Below, in pieces: positions 15,801 to 23,627 of a stretch of DNA of 46,948 nt. The stretch is from NCBI RefSeq assembly GCF_008119785.1, contig NZ_VSFA01000056.1:1-46948 (forward strand). Reading direction: 5' to 3'. The stretch comes from Micromonospora sp. MP36. Its GTDB lineage: Bacteria; Actinomycetota; Actinomycetes; Mycobacteriales; Micromonosporaceae. The translations under genes were made by a program, and so were the position numbers. Each line of letters starts with the position of its first letter. Position 1 is the stretch's first letter. The notes beneath the pieces were generated by a model that worked only from the letters and a program-made list of their open reading frames with translations, was not told where the DNA came from and did not search any database.

Positions 15801-17146
15801 TGCAGGCCGGGTTTCTCGCCTCGGCGCTCGTCACCGACGGGCCGGTCGACGCCGATCTGTTCCTCAAGCAGCGGTCCGCCTCCGCCACGTACGACGTGAC
15901 GGAGGTGCCGCTGTCGTCGCTCGCCGAGTGGCGCCTGGGTGACCAGCTGGTCCACACCTCGGGTCGCTTCTTCAGCGTGGAGGGCCTGGCGGTCCGTACC
16001 AACTTCGGTCCCATGCCCGAATGGCACCAACCGATCATCGTGCAGCCCGACATCGGCATCCTGGGCATCCTGGTCAAGCGGTTCAACGGAGTGCCGCACT
16101 TCCTGATGCAGGTCAAGATGGAGCCCGGCAACACCAGCCTGGTCCAGTACGCGGCAACCGTGCAGGCCACGCAGAGCAACTACCAGCGCGTGCACGGCGG
16201 CCGGTCCACCCCGTACCTGGAATACTTCCTGCGCCCCTCGCGCGGCCGGGTGCTGGTCGACCGGCTGCTCTCCGAGCACGCGTCGTGGTACCTGCACAAG
16301 CGAAACCGCAACATGATCGTCGAGATCCCGCCGGACGTGGACGTGCCGCGACTCGACGACTTCGCCTGGCTCACCCTCGGGCAGATCCGGGGACAACTGG
16401 CCGCGGGACACGTGAACATGAACGCCCGCACGGTGCTGGCCTGTATTTCTTATTCCGGTGGCGACGGCCCGGATCCCGAGAACGACTTCCACGCGGCTGT
16501 GGTCGCGTCGCATCGCCGGAACCGCTCGGACGCCGACCTGGCCGACGCCATGACGTGGCTGATCGACCAGAAGGAGGTCTACACGCTCGACGTCCGCCGC
16601 ATCGCGCTGTCCGACATGGACGGATGGATCGCCGACGACGAGGGCATCCGGCACCGCGACGGCGGCTACTTCCGCATCGTCGGGTTGAAGGTCACCGCGA
16701 CCAGCCGCGAAGTCAGCAGCTGGACGCAGCCGATGCTGGAGCCGGTGCCCGGCAACCTTGTCGCATTCCTCTGCCGGCGCCGGGCCGGCGCGCTCGAGTT
16801 CCTGGTGCAGGCGTTGGTGCAGCCCGGCTTGACAGACAAGCTGGAGCTGGCCGCCACCATCCAGCTGGCCCCCGGCTATTACCGCACCCCGTCCGATCTC
16901 CCTCCGCTGGTGGAATACCTCTCCGACGCGGGGTCACAGGTGCGGCACAACTCGGTGCAGTCGGAGGACGGCGGCCGTTTCCTGCGAGCCGACACCCGCC
17001 ACGTGGTCATCGAACTGTCGCCCGGCCAGGAGGTGGACGTTCCGCCCACCCACCGCTGGATGACGCTGGGTCAGCTGGACCGCCTGGTGTCGATGGGCTA
17101 CTACGTCAACGTCGAGGCCCGCAGCCTGATGGCCTGCCTTCTCTAG
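15800..17146 (+). CDS. dTDP-4-keto-6-deoxyglucose 2,3-dehydratase
   Basis: A 448-residue enzyme of the TylX3/EvaA/SpnO family that removes the C-2 hydroxyl of dTDP-4-keto-6-deoxyglucose, giving an unstable 3,4-diketo sugar. The protein shows the family's internal duplication: WLTLGQIRGQLAAGHVNMNA with RTVLACI near residue 200 and WMTLGQLDRLVSMGYYVNVE with ARSLMACLL at the end. Each follows an EYFLRP/EYLSDA and VIVEIPP/VVIELSP block. The ATG at 15800 overlaps the previous TGA by one base. It makes the pathway a 2-deoxysugar route and pairs with the ketoreductase 7 nt downstream. Confidence 0.93.
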   Translation: MQAGFLASALVTDGPVDADLFLKQRSASATYDVTEVPLSSLAEWRLGDQLVHTSGRFFSVEGLAVRTNFGPMPEWHQPIIVQPDIGILGILVKRFNGVPHFLMQVKMEPGNTSLVQYAATVQATQSNYQRVHGGRSTPYLEYFLRPSRGRVLVDRLLSEHASWYLHKRNRNMIVEIPPDVDVPRLDDFAWLTLGQIRGQLAAGHVNMNARTVLACISYSGGDGPDPENDFHAAVVASHRRNRSDADLADAMTWLIDQKEVYTLDVRRIALSDMDGWIADDEGIRHRDGGYFRIVGLKVTATSREVSSWTQPMLEPVPGNLVAFLCRRRAGALEFLVQALVQPGLTDKLELAATIQLAPGYYRTPSDLPPLVEYLSDAGSQVRHNSVQSEDGGRFLRADTRHVVIELSPGQEVDVPPTHRWMTLGQLDRLVSMGYYVNVEARSLMACLL

Positions 17147-17153
17147 GAGCCGC

Positions 17154-18083
17154 ATGGACTTCCTCCTGATCGGCAAGTCGCGCTTCGCACAGCGGCGTGT
17201 CCTGCCCGCCGCTGCCGCGCTCCCCTTCGACTCGATCACCGTGGCGAGCCGCCGCGAGGGCACGAACTGGCGCACCTTGGCCGGCCGCAAGCCCGGCCTG
17301 GTGTACGTCTCCCTGGCCAACGGTGAGCACGCCGAGGCCGTGCTGTGGGCATTGAGATGCGGAAACCACGTGGTGGTCGACAAGCCCGCGTTCCTGACCC
17401 TGGCCGAGGCGAGGTCGGCCATGGCCCTGGCCCGAGAGTCGTCGTTGGTCCTGGCCGAGGCGACCTGCTACTCGTACCATCCGATGTTCGCCTGGGCCCG
17501 CGCACTGGACGCCACCTTCACCAAGGCCGTAGCCGTCTTCACCCCACCGGTGCCCGCCACCGATTTCCGGCATGATCGCTCGCGGGGCGGCGGAGCTCTC
17601 CTGGACACGGGCCCCTACTTCGCGTCCCTGGGCCGTGTCCTGTGGGGCGCCGAGCCCGACCGCGTCCAGGTCATCGTCGGCGACCGGGCTCCCGACGGCC
17701 TGGAGCTCTCCTACAGCGTGCTGGCCGGTTATCCCGGCGACCGCACGGTCATCGGCCAGTTCGGTTTCACCACGGGCTACCGCAACGCCCTCCACCTGCT
17801 GGGCCCCGACGCCGGCGTGGACTTCGAGCGCCCGTTCTCGGCGCCGCCCGACCTCTCCCCCACCGTGCGCGTGGCCGTCCACGGCACCGCCGAGTCTCAC
17901 CAGCTCCCGCCGGCCGACAGCATGCTCCTGTTCCTGACCCGGGTGCTGGAGGCTGCCGGATCGGGTACCCGGGAGTTCGACGAGCCGCTGCTGAGCGACG
18001 CCCGGACCCGGGACCACCTCACCCGCGCCGCCGACCTCGGTCTCTCCGGAAGGGTGGATCAGGCTGGTGGTACACGCGGTTGA
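17154..18083 (+). CDS. Gfo/Idh/MocA-type NDP-hexose 3-ketoreductase
   Basis: A 309-residue oxidoreductase. The N-terminal strand-loop MDFLLIGKSRFAQRRVLPAA, VYVSLANGEHAEAVLWALRC with GNHVVVDKPAFLTLAEA (the EKP-type catalytic lysine motif as DKP), LAEATCYSYHPMF and GGALLDTGPYF (conserved Asp/His-type segment) place it in the Gfo/Idh/MocA family. In deoxysugar pathways such enzymes (TylC1, KijD10) reduce C-3 of the diketo product of the 2,3-dehydratase with NADPH. The glycine-rich loop is poor (GKSRFAQ instead of GxGxxG), so it is an atypical member. Last gene of the sugar operon. Converges on the DHFR-like gene with only 19 nt between. Confidence 0.87.
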   Translation: MDFLLIGKSRFAQRRVLPAAAALPFDSITVASRREGTNWRTLAGRKPGLVYVSLANGEHAEAVLWALRCGNHVVVDKPAFLTLAEARSAMALARESSLVLAEATCYSYHPMFAWARALDATFTKAVAVFTPPVPATDFRHDRSRGGGALLDTGPYFASLGRVLWGAEPDRVQVIVGDRAPDGLELSYSVLAGYPGDRTVIGQFGFTTGYRNALHLLGPDAGVDFERPFSAPPDLSPTVRVAVHGTAESHQLPPADSMLLFLTRVLEAAGSGTREFDEPLLSDARTRDHLTRAADLGLSGRVDQAGGTRG

Positions 18084-18102
18084 TCGCCTGGCGGGACCCT
18101 CG

Positions 18103-18696
18103 TCACGGGCTCGTCTCGCTCGCATCGCAGATGGCGTAGCGATGCATCGTGACGCCCTGCTTGAACGACCGCTGCTCGATCAGGTCGAGCTCGATGGGAA
18201 CGTCGTAGTCGTCGAAGAGCGGCCGGCCGAAGCCGAGGATCGCCGGGTGGGTGAAGAGCAGCAGCTCGTCGAGAAGGCCCGCCCGGAGCAGCTGCGTGGC
18301 CAGCGCCGCGCCGCCCACGCCGATGGTGCCGTCGGTGTTGGCTCGGAGGGCGGCGAGTTGCTCGATCGCGTCGTCCCCGCCGATGATCCGGGTGTCGTGG
18401 TCGGCGTCGTGGCGGGTGCGGGAGACGAGCACCTTGGGCTTGGCGGTCCAGATCTCGCCGTATTCACGCAGGAAATCCGGCAGCGACACGTCCCCGCGGG
18501 CGCGTGGCCAGTATTCCTCCATGATCTCGTACATGACGCGACCCTGGACCATGAGCGTGAGCGCGCGCGCCTGCGCGTTGAACTCGCGGTGCAGCTCCTC
18601 GTCGATGCGCAGCCACTCGCCGGCGCCGTTGTCCCCGGGAACCTGCTCGATGCGCAGGTCGAGGGACACGTTCATCCAGTACACGAAGCGGCCCAT
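18103..18696 (-). CDS. Dihydrofolate-reductase-family (RibD C-terminal-like) protein
   Basis: A 197-residue protein beginning MGRFVYWMNVSLDLRIEQVP, with LMVQGRVMYEIMEEYWP, KPKVLVSRT, IGVGGAALATQLLRAGLLDE and LFTHPAILGFGRPLF. This is the pattern of the small RibD-C/DHFR-like NADPH reductases (YyaP type) common in actinomycetes. Substrates are generally unknown. It is divergent from an HxlR regulator with a shared operator, so it is the probable regulated target. It looks like a local stress/redox pair rather than part of the pathway. Confidence 0.9.
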   Translation of the reverse strand: MGRFVYWMNVSLDLRIEQVPGDNGAGEWLRIDEELHREFNAQARALTLMVQGRVMYEIMEEYWPRARGDVSLPDFLREYGEIWTAKPKVLVSRTRHDADHDTRIIGGDDAIEQLAALRANTDGTIGVGGAALATQLLRAGLLDELLLFTHPAILGFGRPLFDDYDVPIELDLIEQRSFKQGVTMHRYAICDASETSP

Positions 18697-18710
18697 CGTC
18701 TTCTCTTCTC

Positions 18711-18737
18711 ATAGTGATTGCGCTCTGCAACTACTAT
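18711..18737. promoter_or_regulatory. Inverted-repeat operator between HxlR gene and its target
   Basis: ATAGTGATTGC and GCAACTACTAT form an 11-bp inverted repeat (9 of 11 matching) around GCTCT, in the 73-nt divergent gap. It is AT-richer than the surroundings. HxlR dimers bind such symmetrical sites; binding by this protein is inference. Confidence 0.65.
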
Positions 18738-18769
18738 ATGGAGGGCGACATACCTGTCAAGGAGGAAGC

Positions 18770-19294
18770 GTGGAACCACGGTCCGGGTGTCCGATCAACG
18801 CCGCCGTCGAGGTGCTCGGAGATCGCTGGTCGATGCTCGTGCTTCGCGACGTCATCTTCGGCGACCGCCGCTACTTCCGGGCGCTGCTCACCGGGTCGAT
18901 CGAGGGCATCGCGTCGAACATCCTCGCCGACCGCCTCGTGCGGCTCGTCGAGGCAGGGATCCTCACCCGCGGCACCGCCGCGCGGGGGCAGCGCGCGCGC
19001 TACAGCCTCACCGAAAGTGGTATCCAGACCCTTCCGATCATCCACGCGCTCGGCAACTGGGGCCTCGACTGGCGCCCGGGCGGCGACGCGCTCCGCAGCC
19101 GGCAGCAGTTCATGCGCGACGCGGGCCCGGCGTTCCTCGAGGAGCTCATGGACGAGCTTCGGGTGCGCCACCTGGGCGCCCCGCCGAAGCCGCGTCACGG
19201 CCCGGGCCCCTTCGAGCGCCTCAACGCCGCGTACGCCGCCGAGCGGGAACGCCTCGGATGTGAAGGCGTGGCGGGTCCGTCAGCGGACCGATGA
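18770..19294 (+). CDS. HxlR-family transcriptional regulator
   Basis: A 174-residue winged-helix regulator. GTG 18770 is chosen because AAGGAGGAAGC is directly upstream and the protein then opens with the canonical Cys-containing SGCPINAAVEVLGDRWSMLV. Family motifs follow: LRDVIFGDRRYFRALL, GIASNILADRLVRLVEAGIL and RYSLTESG. The N-terminal Cys is used for redox or aldehyde sensing in several HxlR proteins. The C-terminal ~50 residues after HALGNWGLDW are longer than the minimum. It is divergent from the DHFR-like gene across an inverted-repeat operator and is followed by two hairpins. Confidence 0.92.
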   Translation: MEPRSGCPINAAVEVLGDRWSMLVLRDVIFGDRRYFRALLTGSIEGIASNILADRLVRLVEAGILTRGTAARGQRARYSLTESGIQTLPIIHALGNWGLDWRPGGDALRSRQQFMRDAGPAFLEELMDELRVRHLGAPPKPRHGPGPFERLNAAYAAERERLGCEGVAGPSADR

Positions 19295-19317
19295 GCCGAC
19301 CCCGCCACGTCCCGAGC

Positions 19318-19344
19318 GGCCCCGTCCGACCGTCGGACGGGGCC
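19318..19344. terminator. Hairpin terminator after HxlR gene
   Basis: GGCCCCGTCCGA pairs perfectly with TCGGACGGGGCC around a 3-nt loop, 24 nt after the HxlR stop. Confidence 0.75.
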
Positions 19345-19376
19345 GTGCCCGCCGAGCTCCGCCGGGCGTCACACGC

Positions 19377-19417
19377 CGCAGCCGGTGCGTCTGCTCTCGC
19401 AGAGCGCACCGGCTGCG
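19377..19417. terminator. Second hairpin, convergent region
   Basis: CGCAGCCGGTGCG pairs with CGCACCGGCTGCG and an inner TCTGC/GCAGA stem continues it. It lies between the converging HxlR and dioxygenase genes and can end both transcripts. Confidence 0.75.
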
Positions 19418-19493
19418 TCTGGTGACGGCGCGGACCGGCTCACGATCGGCGCGCCGCCGGAACCGACCGGGTCGGGCGAGACCCGGGCGGGCG

Positions 19494-20375
19494 CTACATC
19501 AACGGATTCGCACCACGCGGCCGGACGGCCAACTCCTCTAGCGTCCGCTCCAGCAGCAGGTGCGGGTCCTGCGCCTCGACCTGGCCGAGGCCCGGCGGGC
19601 AGCGGTCCCAGCCGAGCAGCCGCTGCACCTCCTCCGGCAGGGTCTGCACGGTCTCCCGCGGGACCGCGAGATACTGGTTCTCCTCCTGCCGCAGGTTGCC
19701 CAGGTCGAGCGCGACGGAGAGGCTCATCCGCGACGAGTCCGTGGTGTTGGCTCCGCCGCCGTGGTAGACACCGCCCGGCCAGAGCAGCGCGGAACCGGCG
19801 GGCATGACGGCCGGGACCGTCTCGGCGTACGCCGGCGCCCGCTCGTCGTCCCAGTGGTGACTGCCGGGGATGACCAAGGTCGCGCCGTTCGCCGCGGTGA
19901 AGTCGGTCATGGCCAGCATCAGCTGCAGCCGGCACGGTGGTCCCGGATGCCGCCACAGATGCATCGCGTCGTCGCGGTGCAACGGCTGCCGGCCCTGGCC
20001 CGGATCGATGCGTATCGCCTGGGTGAAGCTGATCTGGATGCTCGGCGTCACCTCCATCCGGACCTTGCCGATCCACATGTGCGTGGGCTGCTGCAGCAGG
20101 CGCCGGGCCGCGCCGAGGTACTGCGGCTGAGTGACCACGCTGGTCATGTGGCGCGGTGACCGGTGGAACAGGCTGGACAGCCGCTTGGTCTTCTGCCCGT
20201 CGTAACCACTCTCGCTGTAAGCGGCAGCCTCGAGGCCGGGCCCGAGGTCCGCCCGGAGCCCGGCGAGGGTCTCGGCGTCGACGAAGTCCTCGACGATCAC
20301 CGCTCCGTCGCGTTCCAGGATCTCCACGACGTCGTCGAGCGAGGTGGCCGGGGTGACGTGGGTCAGTTCGGCCAT
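19494..20375 (-). CDS. Phytanoyl-CoA dioxygenase (PhyH)-family Fe(II)/2-oxoglutarate oxygenase
   Basis: A 293-residue non-haem iron oxygenase. The 2-His-1-carboxylate set can be read as HRDD (PLHRDDAMHLW, near residue 135) and YHGGGANTT (distal His, near 208), with the 2-oxoglutarate arginine in SSRMSLSV. GATLVIPGSHHWDD and GSALLWPGGVYHGGG are PhyH hallmarks. ATG 20375 is preferred over the GTG at 20384 because GAGGGG is well spaced; the PCP gene stop is only 5 nt upstream. Its place after a free-standing PCP suggests oxidation of a PCP-bound amino acid or of the core. Hydroxylation is more likely than halogenation because the HxD carboxylate is present. Confidence 0.9.
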   Translation of the reverse strand: MAELTHVTPATSLDDVVEILERDGAVIVEDFVDAETLAGLRADLGPGLEAAAYSESGYDGQKTKRLSSLFHRSPRHMTSVVTQPQYLGAARRLLQQPTHMWIGKVRMEVTPSIQISFTQAIRIDPGQGRQPLHRDDAMHLWRHPGPPCRLQLMLAMTDFTAANGATLVIPGSHHWDDERAPAYAETVPAVMPAGSALLWPGGVYHGGGANTTDSSRMSLSVALDLGNLRQEENQYLAVPRETVQTLPEEVQRLLGWDRCPPGLGQVEAQDPHLLLERTLEELAVRPRGANPLM

Positions 20376-20380
20376 CCCCC

Positions 20381-20623
20381 TCACCCCTCGACGCGGGCCA
20401 GGATGTTACGGGTGAGGGTCTCCAGGTCCGGGTCCTCGAACAGGTCGCCGATATCGAGGGTGACGCCCAGTTGCTCCTCAACCGCCGCGGCGATCTGCAC
20501 GGCGGCGATGGACTGCCCGTTGAGCTCGAAGAACGTGCCCGGCTGATCGCCCAGGACATCCGTCCAGATAGCCGCGACCCGCTGGGCGATGTCCGCGGTG
20601 GCCGGCTGCTGCTGAGTGGTCAT
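20381..20623 (-). CDS. Free-standing peptidyl carrier protein
   Basis: An 80-residue carrier protein of the SgcC2 kind. The phosphopantetheine site is Ser38 in FFELNGQSIAAVQI, where the usual GGxS/GGDS is NGQS. The helices before and after (ADIAQRVAAIWTDVLG; DLFEDPDLETLTRNILARVE) fit a four-helix PP-binding domain. A strong AGGAGGAGC precedes ATG 20623. Between the monooxygenase and PhyH genes in the adenylation operon, it should hold the aminoacyl thioester loaded by the adenylation enzyme while tailoring enzymes act on it. Confidence 0.93.
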   Translation of the reverse strand: MTTQQQPATADIAQRVAAIWTDVLGDQPGTFFELNGQSIAAVQIAAAVEEQLGVTLDIGDLFEDPDLETLTRNILARVEG

Positions 20624-20644
20624 GTCGCTCCTCCTGGCAGGAGA

Positions 20645-21826
20645 TCAGAGGTACTGGGTGTTGGGGGCGAGCCCGCAGGCCACCCGCCCGTACAGTTCGA
20701 AGTTGGTGTCGGGGTGCATGATCGCGTGCAGGTTCAGCGCCTTGATGTCGCGCTCGATGCGCTGGATCGGCACGTCGAGCTGGAGCGAGGTGCCGCCGCT
20801 CGCGCCGGCCAGCAGGTCGGCGGCCTCCTTGGCGCGCAGGCACACGGCGCCCAGGTCGAGCCGGGCCCGGGCCCGCTCCTCGAGCGTCCACGGCTCGCCG
20901 GTGGCCGCCTTCGTGTCGATCTGGTCGGCGGTCCGCAGGATGTGGAAGCCGGCCTCGTCCACCCGGATCGTCGCGCCGGCGACCTGGTGGTGGGTCAGCG
21001 GCGCGGCGCTCTGCTCGTCGTAGTCGGTGTAGGTGATCTTGCGACCCGGCAGCCGGGTGAGGAAGGCGTCCCGGGCCGCCTGCGCCAGTCCGTAGGCGAC
21101 CGCGCCCACCGTGGTGCAGGCGATCGGCATGAACGGCGCCCGCCACATCGGAGCCGACGGATCCTGCTGGAGCGGGTGTGCCCCGCCGATGACCGGGCCC
21201 ATCGGCAGCAGCCGGTCCTCGGGTACGAAGACGTTCTCGGCCACCGTGGAGACGCTGCCCGAGCCGCGCATTCCGGTGGTGTGCCAGTCGTCGATGACCT
21301 GCAGGTCAGTCATCGGGATCAGGACCATCACGGGCTCGTACTGCCCGTCGGGGGTGGGCCGGACGGCGGCGTTGACGTTCCAGGCGCTCTGCAGGCAGCC
21401 GGTGTTGAACGACCACTTGCCGTTGACGTGGTAGCCGCCGTCGACCGGCACGGCCATGGCGCTCGGGCTGAGGATGCCGCTGATCCGCACGTCCGGGTCC
21501 GCGAAGACCTCCTCACGCACGGAGTCGGGGAACAGGCCGACCATCCAGCTGCTGATCAGCCAGACCGCCGCGGTCCAGGCGGTGGAGCCGTCGCCGCGCG
21601 CCAGCTCGGCCAGCACCTCGGTGACGGTCCGCATGTCGGACTCGTAGCCGCCGAAGCGCCGCGGCACCCGCATGCGCAGCAGGCCGGATCCGCCCAGCGC
21701 TTCGAGTGTCTCGATGCTGAGCCGCCGCTGCTCCTCCGACGCCTGCGCGTTGTTCCTCAGCAGGGGGCCGAGCTCGACCGCGCGCCGCAGCAGCTCCGCT
21801 CGTGGCAGCGTGGTGACTGTTTCCAT
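20645..21826 (-). CDS. Acyl-CoA-dehydrogenase-fold flavin monooxygenase 1
   Basis: A 393-residue protein of the acyl-CoA dehydrogenase superfamily. It starts METVTTLPRAELLRRAVELG after AAGGAGAATC. Landmarks are SGLLRMRVPRRFGGYESDM, LARGDGSTAWTAAVW, VDGGYHVNGKWSFNTGC, WHTTGMRGSGSVST and a C-terminal helix bundle ending RVACGLAPNTQYL. The catalytic glutamate of true dehydrogenases is not evident. This branch includes two-component (group D) hydroxylases and the nitrososynthases of nitrosugar pathways (KijD3, Orf36). The position between the adenylation enzyme and PCP genes favours action on a PCP-bound aromatic. The sugar genes nearby leave nitrososynthase open. Confidence 0.85.
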   Translation of the reverse strand: METVTTLPRAELLRRAVELGPLLRNNAQASEEQRRLSIETLEALGGSGLLRMRVPRRFGGYESDMRTVTEVLAELARGDGSTAWTAAVWLISSWMVGLFPDSVREEVFADPDVRISGILSPSAMAVPVDGGYHVNGKWSFNTGCLQSAWNVNAAVRPTPDGQYEPVMVLIPMTDLQVIDDWHTTGMRGSGSVSTVAENVFVPEDRLLPMGPVIGGAHPLQQDPSAPMWRAPFMPIACTTVGAVAYGLAQAARDAFLTRLPGRKITYTDYDEQSAAPLTHHQVAGATIRVDEAGFHILRTADQIDTKAATGEPWTLEERARARLDLGAVCLRAKEAADLLAGASGGTSLQLDVPIQRIERDIKALNLHAIMHPDTNFELYGRVACGLAPNTQYL

Positions 21827-21851
21827 TGATTCTCCTTGAGTCCGAACGCCG

Positions 21852-21861
21852 TTAGGTGTGA
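21852..21861 (-). promoter_or_regulatory. TTAGGTGTGA element before monooxygenase 1
   Basis: Identical to the 10-mer before aminomutase A, 25 nt upstream of ATG 21826 in the 50-nt gap after the adenylation gene. Confidence 0.35.
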
Positions 21862-21876
21862 CTCTGGCCGCTGGGG

Positions 21877-23439
21877 TCACTGCGATGCATCTCCTGAGCT
21901 GCTGTCTTGGCCGTCGGCCGGCGGTGTCGGCTGCTGGCCCAGTTCGGCCAGCAGGCGGCGGTCGACCTTGCCGGTCTCGTTGCGGGGCAGCGCGCGCGGC
22001 ACAACCCGAAAGACCATCGGCAGCATCACGTCGCCGAAGCGCTGCCGCATGTGGGCGCGCCAGTGGGCCGGGCTCGGCCCGTCACGCGGCACGACGTATG
22101 CGGCCAGTTTGGTGACGATGCCGTCGGCGCCGGTCACGGCGAGCACGGCGCACTCGGCGATGGAGCCGTGCTCGAGCAGCACGGACTCGATCTCGGCCAG
22201 TTCCAGCCGATGCCCCTGGATCTTCACTTGCTGGTCACGGCGGCCATGGAACTCCAGCAGCCCGTCATCGCGGCGCAGGCCGAGGTCGCCGGTGCGGTAC
22301 CAGGGTCCGGGGCCACGGCCGGGCACGGCGCGGAAGGCCGGGTCGCCGGGTTCATGGCCGAGGTAGCCCGGGGTCACGTACGGGCTGCGGACCACGATTT
22401 CGCCCACCACGCCGGGTGGGCACTCGAGGTCCAGCTCGTCGAGTAGTAGCACGTCCCGGCCAGGAATCGGCCGCCCGATGGGGACGACGCCCCGGCTGGC
22501 GGGCGGAATCTGGTACCAGGTCGCGGCCACGGTCTCGGTCGGGCCGTAGATGTTGGCCAGGGCCATCCCCGGCGCCGCCGCCTGGAATCCCTGGACCAGG
22601 CTCTCCGGCACGGCCTCGCCCATCAGCAGCAGCCGTCGTAGAGCCAGGGGCACCCGGGATCGTTCGGTGCTCTCCGTCAGCAGCTGCCGGGCGAAGCTCG
22701 GCACGGTTTGCAGGACGTCGATCCGCTCTGCGGCCAGCCAGGCGAGCAGGCGGCCGGGGTGGGCGCGGACCGGATCCGGCACGGGGCAGAGCACCGCGCC
22801 GGCCACCAGCGTCGCGAAGGTCTCGCACAGCGCGGGGTCGTGGTCAGGGGCCACCCACTGCGCCATCCGTACGCCGGGGGCCAGCCCGAACTCGGTGGCG
22901 AACCAGTTGCTGAACTGCGCCAGCGCGGCGTGCGTCTGTGGCACGCCCTTGGGACGGCCGGTGGAGCCCGAGGTGTGCGCGAGGTAGGCCCATGCCTCGG
23001 GCGGGACGGACGGCTCGGTCGATGTCACGTCCGGCAGGGCGGTCACGTCGATCTGCGGGACGCCGGTACGTTCGGTGTGCCAGTCGCTCAGCTCGTCGCC
23101 GGTACCGCCGGTCAGCACGGCAGCCGGGCGCACCGCGTCGAGGATGGCGCGGCCGCGCTCGCCGGCCGCGCCGGTGCCGGACCACAGCAGGAAGGCGCCG
23201 GCGCGCAGCACCCCGAGCAGTGCCGCGTACCGGTCGGGCCCGGGGGGCACCCGCACGGCGATCGGGCGGCCGGCGAAGCCGGTCAGCGCGGCGGCGATCC
23301 GTGCGGCGTGCCGGTCGAGATCGCGCGCGGAGACGGCGTCGTCACCCCACGATATGGCGGTGGCTTCGGGCGCGGCCTCGGCGCGGCGCCTGACGAGCAG
23401 GTGCACCGGCGCGCCGGGCGCGAGAACGGGTGCGGTCAT
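21877..23439 (-). CDS. Free-standing adenylation enzyme (NRPS A domain)
   Basis: A 520-residue amino-acid:AMP ligase. Core motifs are in order: A3 HTSGSTGRPKGVPQTH, A5 NIYGPTETVAATW, A7 WYRTGDLG, A8 GRRDQQVKIQGHRLELAEIE and A10 LPRNETGKVDRRLL with the catalytic lysine. ATG 23439 follows GGAGGTG; the longer frame has no ribosome site. There is no attached carrier or condensation domain, as in SgcC1 of C-1027, which loads beta-tyrosine on a discrete PCP. The co-operonic PCP, the aminomutase and the hydroxylase make beta-tyrosine or a derivative the best guess, but I have not read a specificity code. First gene of a four-gene minus-strand operon. Confidence 0.93.
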   Translation of the reverse strand: MTAPVLAPGAPVHLLVRRRAEAAPEATAISWGDDAVSARDLDRHAARIAAALTGFAGRPIAVRVPPGPDRYAALLGVLRAGAFLLWSGTGAAGERGRAILDAVRPAAVLTGGTGDELSDWHTERTGVPQIDVTALPDVTSTEPSVPPEAWAYLAHTSGSTGRPKGVPQTHAALAQFSNWFATEFGLAPGVRMAQWVAPDHDPALCETFATLVAGAVLCPVPDPVRAHPGRLLAWLAAERIDVLQTVPSFARQLLTESTERSRVPLALRRLLLMGEAVPESLVQGFQAAAPGMALANIYGPTETVAATWYQIPPASRGVVPIGRPIPGRDVLLLDELDLECPPGVVGEIVVRSPYVTPGYLGHEPGDPAFRAVPGRGPGPWYRTGDLGLRRDDGLLEFHGRRDQQVKIQGHRLELAEIESVLLEHGSIAECAVLAVTGADGIVTKLAAYVVPRDGPSPAHWRAHMRQRFGDVMLPMVFRVVPRALPRNETGKVDRRLLAELGQQPTPPADGQDSSSGDASQ

Positions 23440-23550
23440 GGCGGACACCTCCACTACGGTCCGGCCTCCGGACCTGAAGTCTGGCCCGCGGCGCCGGGGG
23501 CGGTCCTCTTCACGCGTGCCCGCCTGCGGGAGGTCCGAAGCAAGCGAGGA

Positions 23551-23563
23551 GATGCGACCGCCG
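23551..23563. repeat. Three-copy intergenic element, copy Y
   Basis: GATGCGACCGCCG in the gap between the divergent adenylation and solute-binding genes, 112 nt upstream of the adenylation start. CAGAGCATGAA follows, as in copy X. Confidence 0.6.
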
Positions 23564-23627
23564 GTGACGGCGCAGAGCATGAAAACCGTACGAATATCCC
23601 CGGCGCCGACCTGAGGTGGCAGGACTG

